Positions 42,608-50,652 of a stretch of 64,000 nt of DNA are shown here, piece by piece. The translations under genes and the position numbers were made by a program. How positions within the stretch are numbered: position 1 is the first letter of the stretch; the number at the start of each line of letters is the position of its first letter. The stretch lies in the NCBI GenBank assembly GCA_004556755.1, contig SFFW01000006.1, positions 62,001-126,000 on the forward strand. The letters run 5' to 3'. The DNA is from Clostridiales bacterium. GTDB lineage: Bacteria > Bacillota > Clostridia > Oscillospirales > Oscillospiraceae. The notes beneath the pieces are model-generated. The model was not told the DNA's origin, did not search any database, and worked only from the letters and a program-made list of their open reading frames with translations.

Positions 42608-43564
42608 TCAGCCGAAGAAGTGGGAGTGCAGGATGCGAAGGGCGGGCAGAAGCTCTGCTTCCGAGGTAAAGACCGCCGCCTCGCCCGGCTCAAAGTTTGC
42701 CGGAACGGAGGATATGTCCGCATCCGCCAGCACGGAGAGCATCTCCGCCAAGGAGTCGAAGCCCACCTCGCTTCCGACGAGCGTTATCTTGTTCTGCGTC
42801 TTATCCCTCGTTATGCCGCAAAAGGGCGGAGCGGGGGTGTCGGCGCTCATGAGCGTTCCCTCGGACTCGCAGAAGCTTGAGAGCATGAGCATCGGCACAC
42901 GCCGCAGCATGGCGATCTCCACCGCCTTTTCGTGCAGCACCTGCGAACCGCTGCGGCTCAGGCGCAGCATGGAGAGGTAGTCTATCCGGTAGAGCTTTTT
43001 TGCGTTTGGGACGAGACGGGGATCGGCGGTGTAGATCCCATCCACGTCGGAATATATCTCGCACCTGTCGGCGTTGAGCGCAGCCGCCAGCGCTGCGGCG
43101 CTGGTGTCGGAGCCGCCCCTGCCGAGCGTCGTTATGTCGTCGCCGCCGCTTATCCCCTGAAAGCCTGCGACCGCAACAACTCTGCCGCAGGCGATCTCAC
43201 GACGTATCCTGCATGTGTCGATGTCCTCGATGCGGGCGTCGCCGAAAACCGAATCGGTGCGTATGCCTGCCTGCCGTCCGGAAAGCGAGATCGCCGGTAT
43301 CCCCATGCTCTCAAGCTGCATGGACATGAGCGCCACGCTTTTAAGCTCCCCCGTGGAGAGCAAAACGTCCATCTCACGCTTTGGCGGCGACGAGCTCAAC
43401 TCCTTCGCCCCGGAAATCATCATATCCGTTGAGCCGCCTCCGGCAGACAGTACTGCGACCGGCGTATGTCCGGCGCTCAGAGTGCGGGCGATAATGTCTG
43501 CCGCCGCTCTGATCCTTTCGGCGTTTGCAAGCGAGCTGCCGCCGAATTTCTGTACTATCAGCAT
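42608..43564 (-). CDS. Aspartate kinase, short form
   Basis: Phosphorylates aspartate, the first step to lysine, threonine and methionine. 318 residues, while the family is usually about 400 with two ACT domains. The kinase domain is intact: VQKFGGSSLANAERIRAAAD, LSTGELKSVALMS, VVAVAGFQGISGG and TTLGRGGSDTSAAALAAAL with CEIYSDVDGIYTADPRLVPN. After this only about 80 residues remain, enough for a single ACT-like unit (NKITLVGSEVGFDSLAEMLS). Feedback control is therefore likely altered or supplied by another protein. Start ATG after TTGGAGGAAAACA. Confidence 0.9.
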   Translation of the reverse strand: MLIVQKFGGSSLANAERIRAAADIIARTLSAGHTPVAVLSAGGGSTDMMISGAKELSSSPPKREMDVLLSTGELKSVALMSMQLESMGIPAISLSGRQAGIRTDSVFGDARIEDIDTCRIRREIACGRVVAVAGFQGISGGDDITTLGRGGSDTSAAALAAALNADRCEIYSDVDGIYTADPRLVPNAKKLYRIDYLSMLRLSRSGSQVLHEKAVEIAMLRRVPMLMLSSFCESEGTLMSADTPAPPFCGITRDKTQNKITLVGSEVGFDSLAEMLSVLADADISSVPANFEPGEAAVFTSEAELLPALRILHSHFFG

Positions 43565-43578
43565 TGTTTTCCTCCAAA

Positions 43579-43611
43579 TTAAAAATGAAGCAGACCTTGG
43601 TCTGCTTCATT
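43579..43611 (-). terminator. Terminator of the ACT protein gene
   Basis: AATGAAGCAGACC / GGTCTGCTTCATT followed by TTTAATTT on the minus strand. It lies between the ACT gene and the aspartokinase, so aspartokinase expression may depend on read-through. Confidence 0.8.
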
Positions 43612-43626
43612 ATATTCGGATGGGTC

Positions 43627-44070
43627 TTATCCCGCCATTATATCGACGTTTACAACTCCGGGAACGCTGCGGAGATTTGCCAGCAGCTCGTCGGAGCTGA
43701 CGATGAGGTTTTCCGCCGTGACGGACACGGTGACGAGAGCGACGCCGTTTGCGGGAATGCTCTGATTTATCGTGAGAATATTCGCCCTCGATTCGGTAAA
43801 AATAGAAAGCACGGAGGTAAGCATACCGGGCTTGTCGTGCAGCATGACGTGGAAGGTCATGATAGAGTCGCGGCGCAGGTCACGGAAGGGCGCTATCGCA
43901 TCCTTGTACTTATAAAAGGCGCTGCGGCTGAGACCGGCCCTCTCCACCGCCTCGGCGACCGTGCGTGCTTCTCCGGTTTCGAGAAGCGACTTCGCCTCCG
44001 TCACCTTTACAAAGACCTCCGGCAGAGCGCTCGCTTCCACGAGATAATATTTCGGCTTCAAGGGGTTCAT
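43627..44070 (-). CDS. ACT-domain protein (UPF0735/PheB-like)
   Basis: 147 residues. N-terminal YYLVEASALPEVFVKVTEAK and a helix-turn-helix-like stretch AVERAGLSRSAFYKYKDAIA precede a C-terminal ACT domain (HVMLHDKPGMLTSVLSIF). In Clostridia this protein usually sits next to homoserine dehydrogenase; here its neighbour is the short aspartokinase. It probably binds an amino acid and regulates the aspartate pathway. I chose the ATG at 44070 after CGGAGGATATGCGCC. Confidence 0.88.
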   Translation of the reverse strand: MNPLKPKYYLVEASALPEVFVKVTEAKSLLETGEARTVAEAVERAGLSRSAFYKYKDAIAPFRDLRRDSIMTFHVMLHDKPGMLTSVLSIFTESRANILTINQSIPANGVALVTVSVTAENLIVSSDELLANLRSVPGVVNVDIMAG

Positions 44071-44186
44071 TGGCGCATATCCTCCGTTCAGTCCGCCGCA
44101 GACGGGCGAATGTGTTCTACATGCGGATTCTATCATACAAATTGCGGATTAGCAAGAGCCGCAGCAAATTTTCGGGAGGTATTTTC

Positions 44187-44627
44187 GTGCTTTGGGGAAT
44201 AGTTTTTAGCATAGTTGCGGGAATGACGATGAGCGTTCAGGGCGTTATGAATACCCGCCTCGGCGAGGGCATCGGCAACACGGAGGCGAACGTGTTTGTT
44301 CAGGGTACTGCCTTCCTGCTTGCGGCGGCGGTGCTGCTGTTTCACCGTGACGGAAGCTTCACCGAGCTTGGGCAGGTGAATAAGCTCTACTGGCTTGGCG
44401 GCGTTTTGGGCATCGTCATAACGCTGACCGTCATGCTCGGCATAAAGAGCCTCGGCACGACGGTGGCGATATCGGTCATACTCATATCGCAGCTTCTGGT
44501 GGCGGCGCTCATCGACGCATTCGGGTTTATGGGGAGCGAAAAGCTCGCCTTTTCGTGGACGAAATATGCGGGGCTTGCGCTGATGATAGGCGGTATGCTC
44601 CTGTTCCGCTATATGCCGAAGGCTTAA
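44187..44627 (+). CDS. YdcZ-type DMT family membrane protein
   Basis: 146 residues, five membrane helices. Family features are MTMSVQGVMNTRLGEGIGNT near the start, then FVQGTAFLLAAAVLLFHRDG and LISQLLVAALIDAFGFMG. I chose the GTG at 44187, 7 bp after GGGAGG. Probably half of a small-molecule exporter that works as a dimer. Substrate unknown. Confidence 0.85.
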   Translation: MLWGIVFSIVAGMTMSVQGVMNTRLGEGIGNTEANVFVQGTAFLLAAAVLLFHRDGSFTELGQVNKLYWLGGVLGIVITLTVMLGIKSLGTTVAISVILISQLLVAALIDAFGFMGSEKLAFSWTKYAGLALMIGGMLLFRYMPKA

Positions 44628-44631
44628 AGAA

Positions 44632-44701
44632 ATCTCTCCCTCAGTCGGCTTACGCCGATAGCTCCCTCGGAAGTGCAGAGCCATGAGAAGGAGCGTGTTT
44701 T
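44632..44701. repeat. Dispersed intergenic repeat, copy 6
   Basis: ATCTCTCCCTCAGTCGGC, the hairpin GGCTTACGCC, then TCCCTCGGAAGTGCAGAGCC and GGAGCGTGTTT as in copy 4. It lies 4 bp after the ydcZ-like stop codon, between convergent genes. Confidence 0.85.
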
Positions 44702-44711
44702 GCTTGCTCGC

Positions 44712-46469
44712 TTAAAACGGCCAGGAGGGGAGCCAGCGCAGGAGGGCGCTTGCGGTCTCGGCGTTTATGAGCTTTCCCGACAGCACGGGATAGAACATGA
44801 GAAACAGTCCGAGGCACAGCCCGGTAAAGCCGTAAAGCTTTATGCGCCAGTGCTTCGTGCAGGTCTGCATGAGCGCAAATATGCGGCAGAGCGCAAGCGT
44901 CAGAAAGACCGCCGAGGGGAAGTAGTGATACTCAAAGGTGATGCGTGAGATAAACACCCACGGCAGAAGCTGCGCAAGGTAGCCGATGAGTATAAAGCCC
45001 GCAGCTTTGTCACGGCGAAACAGCGCAAGCCACAGCATGACGCACATCGCCGCAAGCCCGCCCCAGCACAGCAGGGGATTTAAAAACGCACCGAAGGAGG
45101 AGCGGCTGCCGTCGCTGTAATATTGCAGATAGTAGAGTATGGGGCGCTCGTCTATGAGCCACTGGTACCAGCGTGAGGCGTAGGGGTGTTCGCTGTGAAC
45201 GCCGGAGTGGTAGGTGAACATGAATTCCTGATTGCCGCAAACGAGGTCGAAATACTCACGCTTAAAGAACATTCCGGGTCCATGAAGTCCTATCGCCTGC
45301 CCGTAGGGGAAGTAGCTCAGATAGTAGATGACAGCGGGGATGAGGACGAAAAACACGAGGCAGAACAGGCAGTTTTTCAGAAACGCCTTAAGCTCGAAGC
45401 GGCGTATGCGGTATATGAGCCATATGACCGCAAGCCCCGCACCGGCGTAGAAGCAGGTCCACTTGCAGGCGATGCCGATGCCGAAGGCAACGCCCGAAAG
45501 CGCAAGGTATCTGAGCCTGCCGCCGCTTATATACAGGTACATGAACAGGTACATAAGCAGGATGAAAAACACGGCGTAGCTGTCTATCGTCGCAATGCGG
45601 GTCTGCGTGAAATGCATGAAGTCGAAGGCGAATATCGCAGTGCCGCAGGCGGGAACGGACACGCCGCCGAACATCTTCTTCAGAAGAACGTAGAGCAGCG
45701 GCAGCATCAAAACGCCGATAAGCGTGCCGGAAAAGCGCCAGCCGAAAGGGGTCATGCCGAAAAGCTCGATGCCGCCTGCGATGATGAGCTTGCCCAGCGG
45801 CGGGTGCGAGACCTCGTAGGGGTAGACGCCCTCGATATGCTCGTATGCGGTGCGGGCGTGGTATATCTCGTCAAAGTAGCTGCTGTTTAAGTAGTTCGGA
45901 TATTCGGGGACGGTGGCCTGCTCGTCGAAAAGCTTGCCTCCGCCCGTGACGGGGATGAGCCTGCCGTCCGGCGTGCGCAGCGCAAGCTCGCCGAGCCACG
46001 GCGAGCCGTGGGCGATGATGCGGATACTCCGGGGCTTATCGGAAACGCCGGAGTACAGCTCGGCGTTTTTCCATTTCAGCAGGGCGGCGTAGTTCTGATC
46101 GAGCAGCGCCGCATCGTAAAAGCTCTCGCCGTCGTCGGAATACTGGAGCGTGTAGCTTCCGGTGCCGATGCCGGTGTAGTACATGACCGAGGACACGCTC
46201 TCGTCACCCGACAGCGTGACGGTGAGGCTCTCGCCGTCGGAAAAACGGTGAAAGCTTTGCGGCGCTTCGGTCGAGCCGAGATTATAAAAGGCGACGAATG
46301 CGTATACAATTACAATAAGACCGAGGGCGAAAAAATCCCTTGTGCCGTACTCATAGCCCGATTTGGGGATGCGGTCCAAGGGGCAGCGCCGCAGCGACGG
46401 CATTCCTATAAAAAACAGGACGAGGAGCAGTATCGCAGCGACGGGGAAAAACCAAGTGACGGGATTCAA
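44712..46469 (-). CDS. PMT-family (GT39) protein mannosyltransferase-like membrane protein
   Basis: 585 residues, about eleven membrane helices. The catalytic Asp-Glu of GT39 is in SSYFDEIYHARTAYEH, followed by YPYEVSHPPLGKLIIAGGIE, typical of the fold. Between the second helix and this motif is an extracytoplasmic insert of about 120 residues with discoidin-like features (VSSVMYYTGIGTGSYTLQYS, WLGELALRTPDGR). It would transfer mannose from polyprenyl phosphate to protein or glycan outside the membrane. The start is a TTG at 46469, 9 bp after CGGAGG. The glycan cluster lies 14 kb away. Confidence 0.9.
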   Translation of the reverse strand: MNPVTWFFPVAAILLLVLFFIGMPSLRRCPLDRIPKSGYEYGTRDFFALGLIVIVYAFVAFYNLGSTEAPQSFHRFSDGESLTVTLSGDESVSSVMYYTGIGTGSYTLQYSDDGESFYDAALLDQNYAALLKWKNAELYSGVSDKPRSIRIIAHGSPWLGELALRTPDGRLIPVTGGGKLFDEQATVPEYPNYLNSSYFDEIYHARTAYEHIEGVYPYEVSHPPLGKLIIAGGIELFGMTPFGWRFSGTLIGVLMLPLLYVLLKKMFGGVSVPACGTAIFAFDFMHFTQTRIATIDSYAVFFILLMYLFMYLYISGGRLRYLALSGVAFGIGIACKWTCFYAGAGLAVIWLIYRIRRFELKAFLKNCLFCLVFFVLIPAVIYYLSYFPYGQAIGLHGPGMFFKREYFDLVCGNQEFMFTYHSGVHSEHPYASRWYQWLIDERPILYYLQYYSDGSRSSFGAFLNPLLCWGGLAAMCVMLWLALFRRDKAAGFILIGYLAQLLPWVFISRITFEYHYFPSAVFLTLALCRIFALMQTCTKHWRIKLYGFTGLCLGLFLMFYPVLSGKLINAETASALLRWLPSWPF

Positions 46470-46493
46470 AATGCCGTACCTCCGTTAAGGTAG

Positions 46494-46560
46494 TCTGCTA
46501 AGCAGACGGGAGAAAATCCGCCCGTCAAAACCGACAGGGGTTCGACTCCCTTATGCTTAA
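46494..46560 (+). other. tRNA-like fragment between the PMT gene and rny
   Basis: AGTCTGCTAAGCAGAC looks like a Ser(GCT) anticodon arm and CAGGGGTTCGACTCCCTT like a T arm, separated by a GACGGG/CCCGTC hairpin. There is no matching acceptor 5' strand and the anticodon stem pairs wrongly. It may be a degraded tRNA-Ser. Part of it (AAAATCCGCCCGTCAAAA) also resembles the end of the repeat near 9771. Confidence 0.35.
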
Positions 46561-46619
46561 ATTATATCCGCTTTGAAGTTAAACGCAACAAAATTTTTAA
46601 TAATATAGGAGTATTTGAC

Positions 46620-46648
46620 TTGACATAACTTCCGGCAGGGGATAAAAT
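46620..46648 (+). promoter_or_regulatory. Promoter of rny
   Basis: TTGACA, 17-bp spacer, TAAAAT. Confidence 0.85.
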
Positions 46649-46654
46649 AAATCG

Positions 46655-46801
46655 GATAACAAGCGGAAACCGGGGGAGGTTTCCGATGTTAGGGTTCAAT
46701 TTTCCGGACAGATACGCTTGATGGTCTGTCTTGACTTAGATGCAAAAAACATCATTAAACCACCGCAAAATTCTTAAAGAATGGAGGTGTGTTTACTTTC
46801 T
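46655..46801 (+). promoter_or_regulatory. Structured 5' leader of rny
   Basis: About 147 nt from the promoter to the start codon. It can form GGAAACC/GGTTTCC with a purine loop (near 46672-46690) and GACAGA/TCTGTC (near 46709-46730). No known riboswitch is recognised. A binding or cleavage site for self-control of RNase Y is possible. Confidence 0.5.
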
Positions 46802-48343
46802 ATGGATTTATGGTTAGCAATTGTACTGATCGTTGTTGCTTTTGCGGGCGCATTCGTGTTGGGCGTCACCTACCGCAAAAAGGTTGCGGAGAGGGAGATA
46901 GTCAGCGCCGAGGAAGAAGCAAAGCGGATAATCAACGAAGCCATTAAGAGCGCCGAGAGCAAGAAACGTGAGGCTCTCGTCGAAGCAAAGGAAGAAATAC
47001 ACAAAAACCGCTCGGAGTATGAGCGGGAAGAAAAGGCACGTCGTGCCGACCTGCAGAAGCAGGAGCGAAGACTTCAGCAGAAGGAAGAAAACCTCGACAG
47101 AAAGACCGACGCACTCGAACGCAAGACCGAGACTTTGAATCATAAAATTGCGGCTGCCGAGGCTCAGCAGGAGGAAATTGCACTTATCAAGAAGAGCCAG
47201 CTCGAAATGCTGGAGAAGGTTTCCGGCTACACGGTAGAGGAAGCCAAGGCGTACATGATAAACGCCCTCAAGGACGAAGTTACACACGAAATGGCCGTTA
47301 AGGTCAAGGAGATCGAGGCACAGGCAAAGGACGAGGCGGAGGAAAGAGCGAGAGAGATCATCGTCACCGCCATCCAGCGCTGCGCCGCAGATCATGCAAG
47401 CGAAGTTACAGTCTCCGTCGTACCTCTCCCCAACGACGAGATGAAGGGCCGTATCATCGGCAGAGAAGGCCGCAACATCAGAAGCATCGAAACGCTCACC
47501 GGCTGCGACCTTATAATCGACGATACCCCGGAGGCGATCACGGTGTCCAGCTTCGACCCCGTGCGCCGTGAGGTCGCAAGGCTTGCGCTTGAAAAGCTCA
47601 TCGCCGACGGCAGGATCCATCCCGCCCGCATCGAGGAAATGGTCGCAAAGGCCCAGCGTGAGGTCAACGCAACCATCAAGGCGGAGGGCGAGAGAGCCGT
47701 TTTCGAGACGAATATCCACGGCGTCAATCAGGAGATCGTAAAGCTCCTCGGACGTATGAAATACCGCACGAGCTACGGTCAGAACGTGCTTCAGCACTCC
47801 ATCGAGGTCAGCCACATTGCGGGTCTTATCGCAGCGGAGCTGGGTGTGGACGTGAACACCGCAAAGAGAGCGGGTCTGCTCCACGACATCGGCAAGGCGA
47901 TAGACCACGAGGTCGAGGGAAGCCACGTTTCCATCGGCGTCGATATCGCCAAGAAGTACAAGGAGAGCGAAGCCGTTATCCACGCCATTGAGGCGCACCA
48001 CGGCGACGTCGAGCCGAGGACGGTCGTTGCCTGCATCGTTCAGGCGGCAGACGCAATATCGGCATCCCGCCCCGGCGCACGGCGCGAGAATATCGAGAAC
48101 TACGTCAAGCGTCTTGAGAAGCTTGAAGAGATCTCGAAGAGCTTCCCCGGAATCGCAGGAAGCTATGCGATCCAGGCGGGTCGTGAGATCCGTGTCATGG
48201 TCAAGCCGGAGGAGGTGTCCGAGGATCAGATGGTCCTGCTTGCAAGGGACATCGCAAAGAAGATCGAGGAGGAGCTTACCTACCCCGGTCAGATCAAGGT
48301 ACACGTCCTCAGAGAGACCAAGGCAGTCGAATACGCAAAGTAA
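46802..48343 (+). CDS. rny: Ribonuclease Y
   Basis: Membrane-bound endoribonuclease that starts mRNA decay. 513 residues: a membrane helix at about 3-22, a long coiled coil to about 170, a KH RNA-binding domain (PLPNDEMKGRIIGREGRNIR), and an HD domain with H361-D362 in LLHDIGKAIDHEVEG. I chose the ATG at 46802; the ATG 21 bp upstream includes the ribosome site GGAGGTG. Spacing to that site is long (about 13 bp). Confidence 0.96.
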   Translation: MDLWLAIVLIVVAFAGAFVLGVTYRKKVAEREIVSAEEEAKRIINEAIKSAESKKREALVEAKEEIHKNRSEYEREEKARRADLQKQERRLQQKEENLDRKTDALERKTETLNHKIAAAEAQQEEIALIKKSQLEMLEKVSGYTVEEAKAYMINALKDEVTHEMAVKVKEIEAQAKDEAEERAREIIVTAIQRCAADHASEVTVSVVPLPNDEMKGRIIGREGRNIRSIETLTGCDLIIDDTPEAITVSSFDPVRREVARLALEKLIADGRIHPARIEEMVAKAQREVNATIKAEGERAVFETNIHGVNQEIVKLLGRMKYRTSYGQNVLQHSIEVSHIAGLIAAELGVDVNTAKRAGLLHDIGKAIDHEVEGSHVSIGVDIAKKYKESEAVIHAIEAHHGDVEPRTVVACIVQAADAISASRPGARRENIENYVKRLEKLEEISKSFPGIAGSYAIQAGREIRVMVKPEEVSEDQMVLLARDIAKKIEEELTYPGQIKVHVLRETKAVEYAK

Positions 48344-48356
48344 GAATTATTATAAC

Positions 48357-48388
48357 AAAAGAAACCGCCCATCGGCGGTTTCTTTTGT
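48357..48388. terminator. Terminator of rny (bidirectional)
   Basis: AAAAGAAACCGCC / GGCGGTTTCTTTT with a 4-nt loop; can also stop ruvX transcription from the other side. Confidence 0.88.
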
Positions 48389-48467
48389 TATGTGTGCGGT
48401 AATTGCCGCGGCAAGATTCGCACAACTGCAAACGGAATGTTTGCTTTGCTGTAAGCTTTCACGCTTT

Positions 48468-48875
48468 TTACAAGCTGCGGAGGTAGCCTTCGAGGATGAG
48501 GCTTGCGGCGACGGCGTCGACGTTTTTGCGGTGATTTTTTTCACGTCTGCCGTTTGCGTGCAAAATTGCGTGCGCCTCGATGCTGCTGCGGCGCTCGTCC
48601 CAAAGCACGGGACAAAGCCCCGCCTTTTCCTCAAGCTTCTGCGCAAACAGGCGGCACTTTTCCGCTCTCGCACCCTCGCTGCCGTCCATGTTCTTCGGCA
48701 GCCCCAAAACGATGCGCTGCACCGAGCGCTTTTGTACCTCGTCGGCTATCTTCTCGGCGGCAAGGTCCGCATTGCGCTCCGTGAGCGTCCACGAATCCCC
48801 GACCAGTGTGTTCATCTCGTCGCTGACGGCAAGTCCTATGCGAACGTCGCCGTAGTCGACACCCATTATTCTCAT
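48468..48875 (-). CDS. ruvX: RuvX/YqgF-family putative Holliday junction resolvase
   Basis: RNase H-fold nuclease, 135 residues, thought to act in 16S rRNA maturation and perhaps on Holliday junctions. Conserved IMGVDYGDVRIGLAVSD at the start, IVLGLPKNMDGSEG in the middle and VLWDERRSS near the end, followed by an Asp in DAVAASLILEGYL. I chose the ATG at 48875 after AGAGGTGCAGCA. Confidence 0.93.
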   Translation of the reverse strand: MRIMGVDYGDVRIGLAVSDEMNTLVGDSWTLTERNADLAAEKIADEVQKRSVQRIVLGLPKNMDGSEGARAEKCRLFAQKLEEKAGLCPVLWDERRSSIEAHAILHANGRREKNHRKNVDAVAASLILEGYLRSL

Positions 48876-48944
48876 TGCTGCACCTCTCACTTTACGATAT
48901 GAGAGCATTGTAGCATCTTTGACCGAATATGTAAAACAAAAAAG

Positions 48945-48970
48945 CCGACGGGGAGAAAGTCCCGCCGGCC
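48945..48970 (-). terminator. Terminator behind the 20-codon reading frame
   Basis: On the minus strand CCGGCGGGAC and GTCCCGTCGG-like arms (CCGgCGGGA / TCCCCGtCGG) are followed by CTTTTTTG. Confidence 0.6.
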
Positions 48971-48977
48971 TGCACGG

Positions 48978-49040
48978 TCACCTGTTGCTGGGACCGGGAT
49001 TGACGTCACCGAAAATCATGTCATCAATATCCATTTTCAT
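48978..49040 (-). CDS. Candidate 20-residue microprotein
   Basis: Twenty codons: starts MKMDIDDMIFGDVNPG and ends PSNR, acidic then Pro/Gly-rich. The ATG is preceded by GAGGTGGCGAAA, a good ribosome site. A TATAAT box lies about 30 bp further up and a hairpin with a T-run lies behind. Not recognised. Other than this, 48909-49156 holds no gene I can support. Confidence 0.4.
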   Translation of the reverse strand: MKMDIDDMIFGDVNPGPSNR

Positions 49041-49156
49041 TTTCGCCACCTCTAAATTAAATCAACATAGTGCTATTATATGCACAAGGTCGGGGGAGAA
49101 TGACGGCAATTTTTGTCCGAGAGTAAAATTTGTAATTGCAAAATTTGCCGATGCTA

Positions 49157-49185
49157 TTGAAAGAAAGGGAAGCATGGGTTATAAT
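49157..49185 (+). promoter_or_regulatory. Promoter of the SurA-like gene
   Basis: TTGAAA, 17-bp spacer, TATAAT. The 85-nt leader has two hairpins, GCGGACGG/CCGTCCCGC and GCAGGGC/GCCCTGC. Confidence 0.85.
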
Positions 49186-49275
49186 GTATAAGTTAAAATG
49201 CGGACGGTTGACCCGATTTGCCGTCCCGCAGGGCGTTCATGCCCTGCCGAAGTTTTAGTAAAGGATGATACTTAA

Positions 49276-50595
49276 ATGAGCGCATCTACCGAGAAAAAGA
49301 ATCGCAGCAGCGCACGTCTTGACGGAACCGACAAGCGCACCGTTGCCAAACGCAAGGCGGCGGAAAAGGAAAGAAAGAGCAAGATCAAGTGGATCAGCGT
49401 TGCGGTCCTGATAGTGCTGGTCTTTGCCGCAGTTATCTATATCAACAGCGGTCTGTTCTTCAGACAGGCGACCGCAGTCACGGTCGAGTACGAAGCAAAC
49501 GACGCCTACGATCTCCCGGCGGGCAGCCGCAGCTTCAGCGTCGCCGAAGTAAACTATGTTTACGGCACCCAGTTTATGAACATCAGCAGCTATGCGTCCC
49601 TGTTCGGACTGGACACCACCAAGTCCTTTGATACGCAGGTCTGCACTCTTGCCGACAAGGGCGAGAACTACACATGGGACGACTACTTCATGGATCAGTC
49701 CGTGTCCTACCTTCGTCAGGTGGCGGTCCTTGCAGACTATGCCGAGAAAAACGGCATAAAGCTCGGCGAGGAGGAGCTTGCAAACGTTGACAAGAACATC
49801 GAGTCCTTAAAGTCCGCTGCCGAGACCAACGGCTACAGCCTTGACGACTACATCTACGCCTGCTACGGCAAGGGTGTCAACGAGGATGTCGTCCGCAGCA
49901 TGATGGAGCTTGAGCAGCTTGCGGCAAAGGTCGAGACCGAGCAGAGAGCCACCTACAACTACACGCAGGAGCAGCTCAGCGAGAAGTACGCTTCCGTTGC
50001 GGACGATTACGATAAGTTCAGCTTCGATTACTACTACATTGCCGCTGCGACCGAGGGTACGGACGAAAACGGCAATGCAAACGCCCCCACCGAGGAGAGC
50101 CTTGCGGAAGCAAAGGCTCAGGCGGAAAAGATGAGAGCAAGCCTCGCCCACGGCGGTGATTTCACCGAGCTTGTCAAGGCATACGAGGAAGCAAACGGCA
50201 TCGAGAAACCCGCCTCCGAAAGCGGAGAGACCAAGGAAGCCGGACCCACCGTCGTTGAGGCGGCAGCCGGCAACACCATCAGCAGCACCGCAGGCAGCTC
50301 CAGCGGCACCCTGTACCCCGAGGCTCTTGAGAAGTGGGTAAAGAGCGCCGACCGCACGAGCGGTGAGATCGCAGTAGTTGAGATCGAGGGCGCCGGCTAC
50401 TACGTCGTCAGATTCAACGAGCGTGATAACAATCAGGCTCCCACCGAGGAAAGCGGCGACATGAACTACTGCGACTACGTTGCAGATGCTCTGCTCCGCA
50501 ACGAGGCCGTTCAGGAGTGGGAAGACGGCATTATCGGTAAGGATCAGAAGATCACCTCAAGCACCGGCTTTGCCGCAAGATATGTAGGCAGATAA
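49276..50595 (+). CDS. SurA/PrsA-like membrane-anchored foldase
   Basis: 439 residues. A Lys/Arg-rich cytoplasmic N-terminus leads to a membrane helix at about 36-57 (WISVAVLIVLVFAAVIYINS), then an outside chain-binding domain with long helices of the SurA N-terminal type, and a C-terminal part with a parvulin-like region (ASLAHGGDFTELVKAYEEAN, GTLYPEALEKWVKSADRTSG). The core of the parvulin domain is interrupted by a Gly/Ser/Glu-rich linker, so isomerase activity is uncertain. Likely helps fold secreted proteins. Confidence 0.8.
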   Translation: MSASTEKKNRSSARLDGTDKRTVAKRKAAEKERKSKIKWISVAVLIVLVFAAVIYINSGLFFRQATAVTVEYEANDAYDLPAGSRSFSVAEVNYVYGTQFMNISSYASLFGLDTTKSFDTQVCTLADKGENYTWDDYFMDQSVSYLRQVAVLADYAEKNGIKLGEEELANVDKNIESLKSAAETNGYSLDDYIYACYGKGVNEDVVRSMMELEQLAAKVETEQRATYNYTQEQLSEKYASVADDYDKFSFDYYYIAAATEGTDENGNANAPTEESLAEAKAQAEKMRASLAHGGDFTELVKAYEEANGIEKPASESGETKEAGPTVVEAAAGNTISSTAGSSSGTLYPEALEKWVKSADRTSGEIAVVEIEGAGYYVVRFNERDNNQAPTEESGDMNYCDYVADALLRNEAVQEWEDGIIGKDQKITSSTGFAARYVGR

Positions 50596-50608
50596 TTTGT
50601 TTAAACCT

Positions 50609-50636
50609 AAAGCCGCCCTTTGGGGCGGCTTTAATA
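50609..50636 (+). terminator. Terminator of the SurA-like gene
   Basis: AAAGCCGCCC / GGGCGGCTTT with a 4-nt loop. Confidence 0.85.
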
Positions 50637-50652
50637 AATTAAGGTATATCTT

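Noticed and set aside
46655..46740. Cyclic-di-GMP riboswitch before rny
   Set aside because: GGTTTCCGATG recalls the end of that class, but the conserved core loops and the second helix pairing are absent.
46814..48304. 496-codon open frame opposite rny
   Set aside because: Antisense shadow of RNase Y; no domain and no start signals.
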